A stretch of 64,000 nt of DNA from Bacteroidia bacterium (GTDB lineage: Bacteria; Bacteroidota; Bacteroidia; J057). A program made the translations under genes and the position numbers. A model generated the notes under the pieces. That model saw only the letters and a list, made by a program, of their open reading frames with translations, was not told the DNA's origin and did not search any database. Below, in pieces: positions 31,895 through 41,511 of this stretch. Every line of letters begins with the position of its first letter. Position 1 is the first letter of the stretch. The stretch covers positions 1 to 64,000 of the forward strand of contig JAUIGE010000012.1 in assembly GCA_030430205.1 (NCBI GenBank), read 5' to 3'.

Positions 31895-33013
31895 TTAATC
31901 CTTCAGGATTCTCATTTGATGGGCTTTGCCATTTTCCCTGATCACAAGCTGATAAACGCCTGATGGCAGTTCACTTATGTCCAGGCGAAAATGCCTTCCA
32001 TGCTGCCCGATTTTTTTTCGCAACAATTTTCCCGTCTGCTCATACAGATAAAATTCTCCATGATGCAGGCTCTCCTCTGTTTGAAGTTCAACAAAATCCG
32101 AGGCGGGATTGGGGAAAACAGAAAAGCGATGCTGATCCCAATCCGCGTCAATCGCGGTGCTGAAGGGGGCGATCATCCGAATATTTCCCGTACGGAAATC
32201 AGAAACATAAAGGGTGTCCCCCGTTTTGCTTGCCAAAATGCCGTTGGGCTGGTCAAATTGAGCAACAGAAATGTGCCCATCCTGGCTCCCCCGGCTATTC
32301 CCGCTGAATAATTCTACACTGTCTATATAGGCCGGATGAACACGGTAAATTCTGCCAAGGTTGAAACTTGTTCCATAGATCCAGCCATGGGCATAGGTGA
32401 TAAAGCCCAGGTAGCGCATGCTGCCGTTGGTAGGGCCAGGAATCGTGGCGACATATTCGAGGTTGTTTTCTTTCACCCGATATACTTCCCTGTCGGTAAA
32501 ATTTCCCACATAGAGATTTGCGCTATCGTCATAGCACAAGCCGACGGGCCCATTGAGCAGACCTCCTGAATGCCAGGAGCTTATCACTCCGTCAGGTGCC
32601 AGTTTGCTGATGTGGTTGCCCATATAATGGGTGAAAATCATGGTGTCGCTGTCATGCGACTTGATGATCCCGGAGGGATTGGAGATGGTTACGGTATCGA
32701 GAAAAACACCGTTTTTGTCCAGCTTGTAAATGCGATTTCCCTGGTTGTCAACGACATACAACTCTTCCAGAGAGTTGAATGCCAGGCCGTTGGGCGTATT
32801 GAAGCCTGTAGCAAAAATGCTTAACTCTCCCGAGGGAGTTAATTTATAAACCGAGGTCCCCATATAATGGGAGCCATAGAGGTTGCCGGCTTTGTCCAGG
32901 GCGAGGGCGTCATCTACATTCAGGCTGGAATCGAGGATGGTGGTGACAAAATACTGTTGTCCGAAAAGGAAAAATGGTAAAAGGAAAGAAAGGGTGAGAT
33001 ACATCTTTTTCAT
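31895..33013 (-). CDS. NHL/SMP-30-type beta-propeller protein with T9SS sorting domain
   Basis: 372 residues from the ATG at 33013, which starts a signal peptide (MKKMYLTLSFLLPFFLFGQQ); the longer frame would use a TTG at 33025. The middle (~25-285) has six repeats of the NHL/SGL type (LDKAGNLYGS, NGLAFNSLEELYVVDNQGNRIYKL, PVGLCYDDSANLYVGN, TLYVSDFRTGNIRMI). The last ~75 residues are a T9SS type A domain (VFPNPASDF, LYEQTGKLLRKK, ELPSGVYQLVIREN). A secreted or surface protein of unknown substrate. A hairpin GTATCTG-CTGT-CAGATAC sits in its 5' leader at 33032-33049. Confidence 0.85.
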   Translation of the reverse strand: MKKMYLTLSFLLPFFLFGQQYFVTTILDSSLNVDDALALDKAGNLYGSHYMGTSVYKLTPSGELSIFATGFNTPNGLAFNSLEELYVVDNQGNRIYKLDKNGVFLDTVTISNPSGIIKSHDSDTMIFTHYMGNHISKLAPDGVISSWHSGGLLNGPVGLCYDDSANLYVGNFTDREVYRVKENNLEYVATIPGPTNGSMRYLGFITYAHGWIYGTSFNLGRIYRVHPAYIDSVELFSGNSRGSQDGHISVAQFDQPNGILASKTGDTLYVSDFRTGNIRMIAPFSTAIDADWDQHRFSVFPNPASDFVELQTEESLHHGEFYLYEQTGKLLRKKIGQHGRHFRLDISELPSGVYQLVIRENGKAHQMRILKD

Positions 33014-33198
33014 GATGTCATACAAGGTTGGGTATCTGCTGTCAGATACGGGTTAATAATGCGTAAAAAAGATGTGGATCGCCTAAGATCTTGCAGTATA
33101 AATCAGGCTATAGAGACAGGCTTTGGCGAAAAAAGGTTGCAGCCAAAATTGCTATTATTCGACGGCATCAGTGCCAGCCAAAGTGTTGGATGATTAAA

Positions 33199-34077
33199 TC
33201 ATACGCCTAAAAGTTTCACAGAGGCTGTTATACCTGCCTCCATAAAGGTCAATATGCTAAGCCATTGATCTTCAGGCTTTGCATGATGATTGATGACATC
33301 TGAAAGCTTCAGTATAGCTCCGGTGAAATCCTTCCTGTTCCAATACCCGAGGGAAGGGAGTTCAGGTAGTTTTTCATAGTTGATATTTCCTTCTTTTTTC
33401 CAATGTGTGATGTAAAAATAGTGTTCATCCACATAGGCGTCTTGGATTGCCATTCCCAATGAGATGGCATGGGTCGTTTCCTCTCCCTCTTTAAGCAAGG
33501 GGACATGGGTCGCTATATCAAAGTGATGCGGCCAGGTCTCCACGGGCGAGGCATTCCTGTATTTATTTGCAAAATACTGCATGACCTTGCTGCCCAGATT
33601 TCTGGTTTTAATGAAAGTCTGGTAATCCTCGGGAGGGAAAAAGGGAAAGCTTCCCCCATGCCTCACGGGATGATCAGGGATATCAGCTTCCATTTCGATT
33701 TTGAAATCATCGACATTGATGGCAAAAATCTCTAAAGTTACTTTCAGCCATTGGATGCCTTCCTCATAGGTTTTTGAAGTCAGGTCAAATGAGCTCATGA
33801 TTTCATCCTGCTCATCTATCAGCAAGAGGATCATTCCGTCAGTATCGAGTGCGACATGCAACCTCTGCTTGGAGGGCAGGCTTTTCCCGATAAACCAACC
33901 CGCTTTCCACCTCATGCTGGTATGGCTACCATCTGCTTCAGGTACAATGAGGCACTTGCCGGCAGCCCCGATAAATTGGGAGGCCAGGTGGAGGGCATGG
34001 CTTATTTCGTTGAGTGATTGGATTTCATGGGAAGAGATGACTGCCGAGTCTGCACTATTTTTGATTTTGTTTAACAT
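33199..34077 (-). CDS. Hypothetical protein, 292 aa (possibly DUF5996-like)
   Basis: A soluble protein without signal peptide. The most distinctive part is WPHHFDIATHVPLLKEG around residue 185, followed by GMAIQDAYVDEHYFYITHW, a pattern I associate with the DUF5996 family; that assignment is tentative. Earlier it has HLASQFIGAAGKCLIVPEADGSHTSMRW and a mixed alpha/beta region. It stands alone between a secreted NHL protein and the divergent pnuC gene; the ~170-bp gap before the NHL gene holds no gene. Confidence 0.6.
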   Translation of the reverse strand: MLNKIKNSADSAVISSHEIQSLNEISHALHLASQFIGAAGKCLIVPEADGSHTSMRWKAGWFIGKSLPSKQRLHVALDTDGMILLLIDEQDEIMSSFDLTSKTYEEGIQWLKVTLEIFAINVDDFKIEMEADIPDHPVRHGGSFPFFPPEDYQTFIKTRNLGSKVMQYFANKYRNASPVETWPHHFDIATHVPLLKEGEETTHAISLGMAIQDAYVDEHYFYITHWKKEGNINYEKLPELPSLGYWNRKDFTGAILKLSDVINHHAKPEDQWLSILTFMEAGITASVKLLGV

Positions 34078-34177
34078 AGAGACGAAGAATTGTGCCTTTG
34101 AAAATCAGTTGGGCTATTTGAGAAAACAACGTTATTCCAGAAAATAAGGATAAATTTGACCTCATTTTAACGAAAAA

Positions 34178-34780
34178 ATGCTAGAAACTCTTCCTTATTG
34201 GCCTGATATTGTTGAATGGATCGCCGTTCTGTTGAACCTGGTTTTTCTGTATTTATTGATCAGAGAAAAAGTCTGGTGCTGGCCATTTGGGATATTGGCT
34301 TCTGGATTGAGCATTTTTCTTTTTTTGTACGCGAAACTTCCCTCTGAAGCCATCCTATGCAGTTATTATGTTGGGATCGGCATTTATGGCTGGATAGTCT
34401 GGACGAAAAAAAGGGAGAAAGCCTTTGCTATCAAGACTTATTCCTGGCGTGTACATGCGCTATTGATAGCTTGCGGCATTGGCTTAAGCATAGGTCTCGG
34501 AAAGTTTTTCGAAGGAAAAGAATATGCCGAGAAAACCTATGCAGATGCTTTTAGCACCATTTTTAGCTTTATCGCCAGCTTTCTCGAAGCTCAAAAAGTA
34601 CTTTTTGGCTGGCTCTACTGGATCGTGTTGAATTTCTTCTCCGTCTGGTTATACCATGAGAGAGGGCTGAATATTTATGCAGGCCAGATGGTCGTGTATG
34701 GCTTCGTTTCTATCTGGGGGATGTATAGCTGGTGGAAAAAATACAAGGCTACAAATCCGTCGGAAAGCCATCCAGGCTGA
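34178..34780 (+). CDS. pnuC: Nicotinamide riboside/mononucleotide transporter PnuC family
   Basis: 200 residues with about seven hydrophobic segments. Family motifs are visible: EWIAVLLNLVFLYLLIREKVWCWPFGILASGL at the N-terminus, and WLYWIVLNFFSVWLYHERGLNIYAGQMVVYGF near the C-terminus, with the substrate-site Trp/Asn pattern. PnuC imports nicotinamide riboside (or a related vitamin) by facilitated diffusion, driven by intracellular phosphorylation. No NadR kinase gene lies beside it, and I see no NAD or TPP riboswitch in the ~100-bp leader. It overlaps the convergent PNPOx-like gene by 32 bp. Confidence 0.9.
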   Translation: MLETLPYWPDIVEWIAVLLNLVFLYLLIREKVWCWPFGILASGLSIFLFLYAKLPSEAILCSYYVGIGIYGWIVWTKKREKAFAIKTYSWRVHALLIACGIGLSIGLGKFFEGKEYAEKTYADAFSTIFSFIASFLEAQKVLFGWLYWIVLNFFSVWLYHERGLNIYAGQMVVYGFVSIWGMYSWWKKYKATNPSESHPG

Positions 34781-35285
34781 GCTTGTTTTTTTCGTCCCAA
34801 TAATCTTTGATCCCTTCTTTGCCCTTTTTATCTGCCCAAACGAGCAAGGTGTCACGCTGACCCAGGTACTCATAGAAGGGTACGCCAAAGCCGCAGGAGC
34901 TTTGTACCAAATCCACCTTCATATCAAAGATCTGCCGCTTTCCGGCATGTGCCGGGAAAAGCGCATCCCATTTCTCCCAGGCTTTATCTCCTTCATGAAG
35001 GGTCTCAGCTGTACCAAACAGCCTCAGAATCAGGGGATTCTTGTCAAAGGAGCAAAACATGATCGTCATGCGGTTTTGCTGCATGAGGTGAGCGGCTGAT
35101 TCGTTGCCGCTGCCCGTGAGATTGAGCCACACGACCCGATTCGGGCCGACGACTTTCAGGCTGTCCAACCCTTTGGGCGAAAGGTTGATCCTGCCATCAG
35201 CCGCGGCGGTAGCCACGAAAAACATCTGCTGTTTTTCGATAAATTCCTGGATTTTGGGATCGATGGAGGGGAATTGCTTTGCCAT
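34749..35285 (-). CDS. Pyridoxamine 5'-phosphate oxidase-like FMN/F420-binding protein
   Basis: 178 residues with the split-barrel fold of the PNPOx-like family: IDPKIQEFIEKQQMFFVATAAADGRINLSPKGLDSLKV, NRVVWLNLTGSGNESAAHL, RMTIMFCSFDKNPLILRLFGTAETL. It probably binds a flavin and reduces a small substrate; true PdxH residues are not apparent, so vitamin B6 synthesis is not claimed. It is 3 bp downstream of the RND pump gene on the same strand, so it may be the last gene of that transcript. Its 3' end overlaps pnuC tail to tail by 32 bp. Confidence 0.88.
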   Translation of the reverse strand: MAKQFPSIDPKIQEFIEKQQMFFVATAAADGRINLSPKGLDSLKVVGPNRVVWLNLTGSGNESAAHLMQQNRMTIMFCSFDKNPLILRLFGTAETLHEGDKAWEKWDALFPAHAGKRQIFDMKVDLVQSSCGFGVPFYEYLGQRDTLLVWADKKGKEGIKDYWDEKNKLSLDGFPTDL

Positions 35286-35288
35286 GAA

Positions 35289-38200
35289 TTATTTCTCCGG
35301 TGCTTCAATCACCACATCATGCTTCGCATGACCGTTGCTGGAAATGGTATTTCCATTCAGATTTGCCAGGAATATTTTCTCTTCCTCGTCCACGCTGATT
35401 TTGTCATCACCATTGACACCGACCCAGTCAAGTACTTTTCTGTTGCCTTTATGCACGGCATAATACAAAACAGGGACAAATATCAGTGTAATGACAGTTG
35501 CAAAACTCAACCCCCAAATAATGGTCCAGCTCAGTGGTCCCCAGAAATCAGCGCTATCACCGCCAAAAAAGATCTGCGGATCGAGGCGGGTGAAGAGGGT
35601 TTCGAAGTTGATGTTCATCGAAAGGGCGAGCGGCACGAGGCCCAGTACTGTCGAAGAGGCTGTAAGCAGTACGGGCGTAAAACGCACGGCACCGCCGTTG
35701 ATAACGGCCTCTTTGAGGTCATGGCCTTCTTTTTCCAGTTGCTGGATAAAATCCAGCAGGATAATCCCATTATTCACCACGATGCCCGCAAGGGCAATGA
35801 TGCCCACGCCATTCATGATAATGGAAAAATCCATGCCCATCAGGCTTACGCCCAGCATAGCTCCGAGTATACTCAGGATTACCTGACTTAAGATAATCAG
35901 TACACTGATGATGGAGTTAAATTGGGTCACCAGGATCATGAAGATCAGCAAAACCGAAAAACCAAAGGCCCTGGAAAGGAAAGCTCCTTCTTTTTCCTGC
36001 TCTACGACCTGTCCGGCGAGAGTCACCGTGATATCAGAATTGTATTCACTGTTTTTCTTATACTGACTCACCCAGTACATCACGTCTTTGGAGACCTCTG
36101 CCGGGTTAAATGGTTCAATCACATTGGTACTGAGGGTGACGGATTTTTCCAAATCTGTCCGGTTGATTCCGGATATGGCGGAAGAATATTCAAAATCAGC
36201 CACTGTCGAAATCGGAATAGAACGGAAACCTCCGGTGGATTGGTCCATGAAGGTGATATTCATGTTGAGCAGCGCATTGAGGTCATCGCGGTACTTTTTG
36301 TCCAGACGCAGCACGATCTCATACTCATCCTCCGATTTGGGTGGGCGAAATTTGGAGACCTCCTTTCCGTAGATAGCTGTTCTCAGCGTCATGCCTATCT
36401 GGCCGGAACTGAGGCCCAGTTCAGAAGCTTTTTCCTTGTCAATGTTGACGATCAACTCGGATTTATCAGCCTCAGCGTCCGACTTCAATTTTTCCACACC
36501 GGGTACACTTTTTCCTTCGAGAAAAGCGAGCATGCCCGAACTAAATTTCATCAATTTTTCCTGGTCCTCTGAGGTAATCAGGATTTCGATAGGCGCACCA
36601 CTGGGCGGTCCATTATTCTCTTTTCCCACGATGATCTTTGCGCCCACAATCCCTTTAAGAGAGGAGCGGACATCCTCCATGATCTGGGTAGTGTTCTTGC
36701 CATTCCTGTCTTTCACGGAGACAAATTCAACCGTAACACGGCTTTTGTGTGGGGTAGAGCTACCCTGGTTGAATGAGTTGGGGTCGCCAGCGTTGATGGC
36801 AACATTGGCGATAACCGATTTGACGATATCCTGATGCGGCTCAAGGACATGATTGATTCTGGCTTCAATGATTTTGGTTACAGAATCCGTTACAACGGCT
36901 TTTGTCCCAACAGGCATTTCATTGTAAACATAGACGAAATTGGGGTCGCCTTCGGGGAAGAAAACCACTTTGGGAGGATTGGCTCCGATGAAACCAATAA
37001 TCAGAAATATCATAACAAGGGTCGATCCCAATACAATTCCTGTATGATTTACAGACCAGCGCAATGTATTGCGGTATGCGTTTTTGAGGGAAACGAGTAT
37101 CCTGTTTTGAAACCAATTGATGACAGGTCTCAGGATAACCGCATTCATCCATACAAAAAGGATCATGAAGATCATCAGGTTGCCCAAAAGAGGCAAAGAT
37201 GCGGCATGAAGGATAAAGGTTGCCGCCAGGAATATTCCTGTATAAATCAGCAGGTTTTTGTAGTTGATTTTCTCCTCATCTTCCCGCATAAAACTTACTG
37301 CAAAAACAGGGCTGATCACATAGGCCACAAAAAGTGAGGCAAAGAGAGTGATGATCATGGTCACAGGCAGGAATCCCATAAAATCACCGACTGTACCGGG
37401 CCAGAAAAGGAGCGGGGTAAAAGGCGCGATGGTCGTCAAAGTACCGGAGAAAACCGGTCCGATCACCTCTCCTGCCGCCTTTTTGGCGGCGAGTTTGATG
37501 GGAAGTTTTTCTTCCCTGAAGATCCGATAGGTATTCTCAATGACCACAATGGCATTGTCCACCACGATGCCCATCGCCAGGATAAAGGTGAAAAGCACGA
37601 TCAGGTTGAGCGTAAAGCCAAATATCGGTATGATCGCAAAGGCGATCAGCGAGGAGATAGGCACCGCCAATCCCACGAAAAAAGCATCCCGTACCCCCAT
37701 GAAAAACATGAGGACCAGGATCACCAGGATAAATCCGATGATGATCGTATTGGTCAATTCATTCAGGGTCGTCATCGTCATGACTGACTGGTCCTGGGCT
37801 ACATTGATGGAGAGGTTGTCGGGAAAACGGTCTTCCTGCACTTCTCCGATGAGGGCGTGGATTTTGGTGGCAGCATCAACCAGGTTTTTGCTCGCTTTCT
37901 TGATGATACTCAAGGTGATCACGGGCTGGCCGTCCAGGCGGGCATAGCTCTCCTGCTCTTTGAAACCGTCTGTGACGGTGGCGATATCTCTCAGGTAAAG
38001 TGAATGCCCTTTGCCTGATCTTACCTTCAGGTTACCGATAGCTTCGGCGCTTTTCACCTCTGAGTTGAGGCGCACGGCGACTTTTTGGCGGGCAATATTT
38101 ACCTCACCACCCGATATAATCACGTTTTCATTAGCGATAGCTTGCTCTATGTCACCAAAGGTAACCCAGGCCTGCTGCATTTTGTAGAGGTCTACATCGA

Positions 38201-38774
38201 CCTGTACTTCCTGCTCCAGGGCACCGATGATATCTGCACGCAGGATTTCCTCTACATCATTTTCAATTTCATCCTGTAACTCCTCCGCAAACTTTTTCAG
38301 GGCTACCTTATCATAAGGTCCCGAAAGGTTGATCGTCATGATCGGAATCTCGGAGAGGTTGATATCCTGAACCATGGGGTCGTTGGGCAGGTCACTCGGG
38401 AGTTCGCTTTTGGCGCGGTCTACCGCTTCCTGCACTTCGCGCTTGGCCTCGGGAATATCCACATCCGGTTCAAACTCGACAAAGACATTGCCATAGTCCT
38501 GAAAGGCAGAACTGTTGATCTCTTTGACGCCTTTGATGCCTTTGAGCTCCTTCTCTATTTTTTTGTTAACCAGCTTCTCAATATCCGTAGGCGATGTGCC
38601 CGGATAGGGCGTCGCCACGAAAATCATCGGAAAGTCAATTTCCGGGAAGTTTTCTTTGGGCAGGGTATTAAAGGAGGTTACCCCTGCCAGGAAGATGGCA
38701 GCAAGTAAGAGGTATATAGTGGTACGGTTTCCTATTGCCCAGGAAGAAATACCGAATTCTCTGAATTTTTTCAT
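35289..38774 (-). CDS. RND family efflux transporter permease
   Basis: 1161 residues, with the AcrB/MexF fold: a first TM helix (NRTTIYLLLAAIFLAGVTSFNTLP), large periplasmic loops after TM1 and TM7, and twelve TM segments in all. The proton relay region reads FILAMGIVVDNAIVVIENTYR (the conserved Asp in VVDNAI). A charged tail of ~60 residues follows TM12. It pumps substrates from the periplasm or inner leaflet out through TolC. It is 30 bp downstream of the adaptor and completes a TetR-TolC-adaptor-pump operon. The long cytoplasmic tail with a Lys/Glu-rich segment is a mild oddity. Substrate cannot be told from sequence. Confidence 0.95.
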   Translation of the reverse strand: MKKFREFGISSWAIGNRTTIYLLLAAIFLAGVTSFNTLPKENFPEIDFPMIFVATPYPGTSPTDIEKLVNKKIEKELKGIKGVKEINSSAFQDYGNVFVEFEPDVDIPEAKREVQEAVDRAKSELPSDLPNDPMVQDINLSEIPIMTINLSGPYDKVALKKFAEELQDEIENDVEEILRADIIGALEQEVQVDVDLYKMQQAWVTFGDIEQAIANENVIISGGEVNIARQKVAVRLNSEVKSAEAIGNLKVRSGKGHSLYLRDIATVTDGFKEQESYARLDGQPVITLSIIKKASKNLVDAATKIHALIGEVQEDRFPDNLSINVAQDQSVMTMTTLNELTNTIIIGFILVILVLMFFMGVRDAFFVGLAVPISSLIAFAIIPIFGFTLNLIVLFTFILAMGIVVDNAIVVIENTYRIFREEKLPIKLAAKKAAGEVIGPVFSGTLTTIAPFTPLLFWPGTVGDFMGFLPVTMIITLFASLFVAYVISPVFAVSFMREDEEKINYKNLLIYTGIFLAATFILHAASLPLLGNLMIFMILFVWMNAVILRPVINWFQNRILVSLKNAYRNTLRWSVNHTGIVLGSTLVMIFLIIGFIGANPPKVVFFPEGDPNFVYVYNEMPVGTKAVVTDSVTKIIEARINHVLEPHQDIVKSVIANVAINAGDPNSFNQGSSTPHKSRVTVEFVSVKDRNGKNTTQIMEDVRSSLKGIVGAKIIVGKENNGPPSGAPIEILITSEDQEKLMKFSSGMLAFLEGKSVPGVEKLKSDAEADKSELIVNIDKEKASELGLSSGQIGMTLRTAIYGKEVSKFRPPKSEDEYEIVLRLDKKYRDDLNALLNMNITFMDQSTGGFRSIPISTVADFEYSSAISGINRTDLEKSVTLSTNVIEPFNPAEVSKDVMYWVSQYKKNSEYNSDITVTLAGQVVEQEKEGAFLSRAFGFSVLLIFMILVTQFNSIISVLIILSQVILSILGAMLGVSLMGMDFSIIMNGVGIIALAGIVVNNGIILLDFIQQLEKEGHDLKEAVINGGAVRFTPVLLTASSTVLGLVPLALSMNINFETLFTRLDPQIFFGGDSADFWGPLSWTIIWGLSFATVITLIFVPVLYYAVHKGNRKVLDWVGVNGDDKISVDEEEKIFLANLNGNTISSNGHAKHDVVIEAPEK

Positions 38775-38804
38775 TTTGTTTCAGCTAAGAATGCGAAAAT
38801 TGAT

Positions 38805-39968
38805 TTATTCTTTGGCTGCTACATTTTGCGCCAATTCGACGACCTGCCCATCGCTCAGGTCCTTATAGCCATCAGTGATGATATATTCGCCGGCATCAAG
38901 GCCTTTTGCTATTTGTGCAAAGCCATTGTAGCTCATGCCTACAGTCACGTTTTTTCTCCGGGCAATCCAGTTGCCGTCTTCTCCTCTTTCCGCTATGTAT
39001 ACATAGTTGCCGATTTCTGCTTTTTGCAGGATGTATAGCGGCACACAGACTGCGTCTTCCACTGTGCGATCATTGATCGATAATTCGCCAAACATATTGG
39101 CTTTGATGCTATTGTCTGAAGGAAGTTTCACTTCCACATCAAAGGTGCGGCTTGTATTGTCGACAGACTGTCCAACGGTGTTGACGGTACCTTTTATCTC
39201 TTTGCCCAGGGAAGGAAAGCTGACATTTACAGCCTCTCCTTTCTGGATGAAAGGAATATAAGATTCAGAAAGCTGAGCTTTCAGGCTCAGATCGGAAGGA
39301 TTCACGATGCGAAAGGCAGGCATGCCGGGGCTCACCATTTCACCCAGTTTGGGGAGAACCTCGTCCACTATCCCTGAGATGGGAGATTTGATTTTGCTCA
39401 TTTCGAGCTGTTCTTCCATGGTTGCGAGGCGGCGTTCGAGCGATTCTTTGTTGTTTTTTGCCTGGAGAAACTGCACCTCTGTACCTATCTCCTTGTCCCA
39501 AAGTCTTTTTTGTTTTTCAAACAAGGTGGTCATGAGCTCCAACTGGGTTCTCATCTCAGCGAGGCTGGAGCGCAGCATGGCGTCGTCTACCTGAGCCAGC
39601 AATTGACCGGCTTTGACAGACTGGCCCTTTTTGACCAGCATTTTTGTGATCACACCACTTGTTTTGGGGCTGACAAGGATGTTGCGGTTGGATTCAACAT
39701 GGCCCTGCACATTCACGAAGTGCTTGAAAGTGATCTTTTCGAGTGGCTCTGCCTGTACAGGGATAGCTACTATTTTATTTGCCTCAGGATCGATTTCGGC
39801 GATTTCAGTCTCCAGCTCTTCTATCTCCTTGCTGACCTTGGTCAGCTCAGTGCGAAGCTCAATGAGCCTGTTTTTCTTACCCTCAAGGGATTGAGGTTTT
39901 TCAGCATCTCCACCGCCACAGGCGACCATCAGGCTGGCAATGGCAAAAAGGGTTATGATATATTTCAT
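38805..39968 (-). CDS. RND efflux periplasmic adaptor (membrane fusion) lipoprotein
   Basis: 387 residues. The N-terminus (MKYIITLFAIASLMVACGGG) is a lipoprotein signal with the acylated Cys at 17. A coiled coil (~30-60, RLIELRTELTKVSKEIEELETEI) is followed by the barrel-sandwich/lipoyl part (FVNVQGHVESNRNILVSPKTSGVITKMLVKKGQSVKAGQLLAQVD), an alpha-hairpin (~115-185) and the beta-barrel and membrane-proximal domains. It joins the pump to TolC. Gene order is tolC, adaptor, pump, transcribed in one direction from the tetR side. Confidence 0.94.
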   Translation of the reverse strand: MKYIITLFAIASLMVACGGGDAEKPQSLEGKKNRLIELRTELTKVSKEIEELETEIAEIDPEANKIVAIPVQAEPLEKITFKHFVNVQGHVESNRNILVSPKTSGVITKMLVKKGQSVKAGQLLAQVDDAMLRSSLAEMRTQLELMTTLFEKQKRLWDKEIGTEVQFLQAKNNKESLERRLATMEEQLEMSKIKSPISGIVDEVLPKLGEMVSPGMPAFRIVNPSDLSLKAQLSESYIPFIQKGEAVNVSFPSLGKEIKGTVNTVGQSVDNTSRTFDVEVKLPSDNSIKANMFGELSINDRTVEDAVCVPLYILQKAEIGNYVYIAERGEDGNWIARRKNVTVGMSYNGFAQIAKGLDAGEYIITDGYKDLSDGQVVELAQNVAAKE

Positions 39969-40012
39969 TTTATAATTGTATGATGTTTTGAGAGTATATT
40001 TTTTGTAAAAAA

Positions 40013-40033
40013 AGGTAATCTGCTAATCTGCTA
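40013..40033. repeat. Short tandem repeat TAATCTGC at end of tolC gene
   Basis: TAATCTGC TAATCTGC TAATCC lies between the adaptor and tolC genes and touches the tolC stop. In the reverse direction it reads GCAGATTA, close to the GCAGATTGGG/GCAGATT units that follow ffh at 10511-10541. Confidence 0.6.
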
Positions 40034-41464
40034 ATCCACAATTCGATATTGAGAAAAAGCCCCAGTAGCTTTTTGATAGTCAACCTTCGCGGTCAGGTAA
40101 TCAAAAAGACCATTGAGGTAATTGGTTTGTGCCTGTTTCAGCTGGGTATCCGCATTGTTCACTTCTAGGCTTGAGCCTACTCCTTCACGGTACTTTTCTT
40201 CGGATACGCGATACACCTTCTCTGCGAGCTGTACATTCTTTTCGTAAGCTTCTATGCTGTTATAGGCATTGGAAAGCTGGCTTTTGGCGTTTTTGACTTC
40301 CAGGTTAATGGAATTTTCCAGCATGGCGCGGCCATTTGCGATTTGTAACTGGCGCAGACGAGACTGCTCAATCTGGTGTTTTTTGCGAAATCCGTCAAAG
40401 ACGGGAACATTGAGCTTAAGGCCTACAACAGCTACATCATAGCTTTGCGCTGCATCAAATTTTTCCCATTGGCTGGAAAGCTGATAATTGCCAAAGGCAT
40501 ATAAAGTCGGGACATAGCCCATTCTGTATCTTTGCTCATTGAAGGACTCCAATTCTGCCTGGGTATTCAGGATTTGCAACTCGATCCGATTGGCCGGGCT
40601 GAAAGCATTCAGTTCTACACTAGCCGGATCTTCGGCATTCAGAGAAGGTGATACTTTAGGAAGCTTAAGGTCCTCAGAGATATTCATTCCCATCTGAAAT
40701 TTGAGCAGGTCCAGGGTCATCTGAGCCATTCTCTCAGCCCTGCTTTTCTCCAGTTTCAGGTTGTTTAAGGTGATTTCAAGACGCTCTACATCAATTTTTT
40801 CGGTAAAGCCTTCTTCGAAAAGGGCTTTTGTATCATGATGCATTTTTTCTGTCCTGTCAATATTTGCCTGCAAAATCTTCAGGCTCTCCCGCGCAATCAA
40901 TGCAGAAAAATAGGCTTTGCTCACTTTTGCGGCGACATCCTCTGCGGAGGCATCAATTTGCTTATTGGCAACCTCTACAAATGTTTTTGCAGCTTTGAGG
41001 CCCAGAAAGAATGTTCCATCAAAAACCAATTGATTGAGGGTAATGCCGGCATTGGCCTGAAAAGGAAAACCAAAAGCAAGCGCCTGGGGGTCTCCCAATT
41101 CTACTTGCTGGGTCTCCAGGTTAAAGGCTGTTGCCAGATAGGGCAGGGGTTGGCCATCCACTACGATCACATCCTGCTTAGGCTGTGGGATAAAAAACTG
41201 AGCCAGTTTTGCATAGTAGGAAGCATCAGCGGTGACATTCACCTGGGGGTAACCCGAAGCCAAAAGCTCCTTTACCTGATGATCTGCCAGCTTCATATCA
41301 AGCTGCGCATTTTGCAGATTCTTGTTGTTTTTGAGGGCATAACTTATGCACTCCTCTACGCTGGGCTCAGTTAGCTGAGCATGAAGGTATCCACTGCTGA
41401 GGATATTCAGGCTGCATACAAGTAAGCCGGAGATAATTAGGTTGAAATAACGGTTTATTGACAT
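40031..41464 (-). CDS. TolC family outer membrane efflux protein
   Basis: 477 residues from the ATG at 41464, which opens a signal peptide (MSINRYFNLIISGLLVCSLNILSSGYLHAQ). Another ATG at 41515 overlaps the tetR stop by 4 bp and would add 17 residues in front of the signal, so coupling from tetR is possible. The two outer-membrane-factor repeats are seen: SVEECISYALKNNKNLQNAQLDMKLAD in the first and INLEVKNAKSQLSNAYNSIEAYEKNVQLAEKVYRVSEEKYREGVGSSLEV in the second. It forms the trimeric outer membrane channel of the pump encoded downstream. Confidence 0.92.
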   Translation of the reverse strand: MSINRYFNLIISGLLVCSLNILSSGYLHAQLTEPSVEECISYALKNNKNLQNAQLDMKLADHQVKELLASGYPQVNVTADASYYAKLAQFFIPQPKQDVIVVDGQPLPYLATAFNLETQQVELGDPQALAFGFPFQANAGITLNQLVFDGTFFLGLKAAKTFVEVANKQIDASAEDVAAKVSKAYFSALIARESLKILQANIDRTEKMHHDTKALFEEGFTEKIDVERLEITLNNLKLEKSRAERMAQMTLDLLKFQMGMNISEDLKLPKVSPSLNAEDPASVELNAFSPANRIELQILNTQAELESFNEQRYRMGYVPTLYAFGNYQLSSQWEKFDAAQSYDVAVVGLKLNVPVFDGFRKKHQIEQSRLRQLQIANGRAMLENSINLEVKNAKSQLSNAYNSIEAYEKNVQLAEKVYRVSEEKYREGVGSSLEVNNADTQLKQAQTNYLNGLFDYLTAKVDYQKATGAFSQYRIVD

Positions 41465-41511
41465 GTGAATAAAATGAATATTGTAGAAACTAAAACTCAA
41501 TTGAAATCTGC

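Noticed and set aside
34078-34177. A riboswitch (NAD or TPP type) upstream of pnuC
   Set aside because: The leader is only ~100 bp and shows no conserved riboswitch core.
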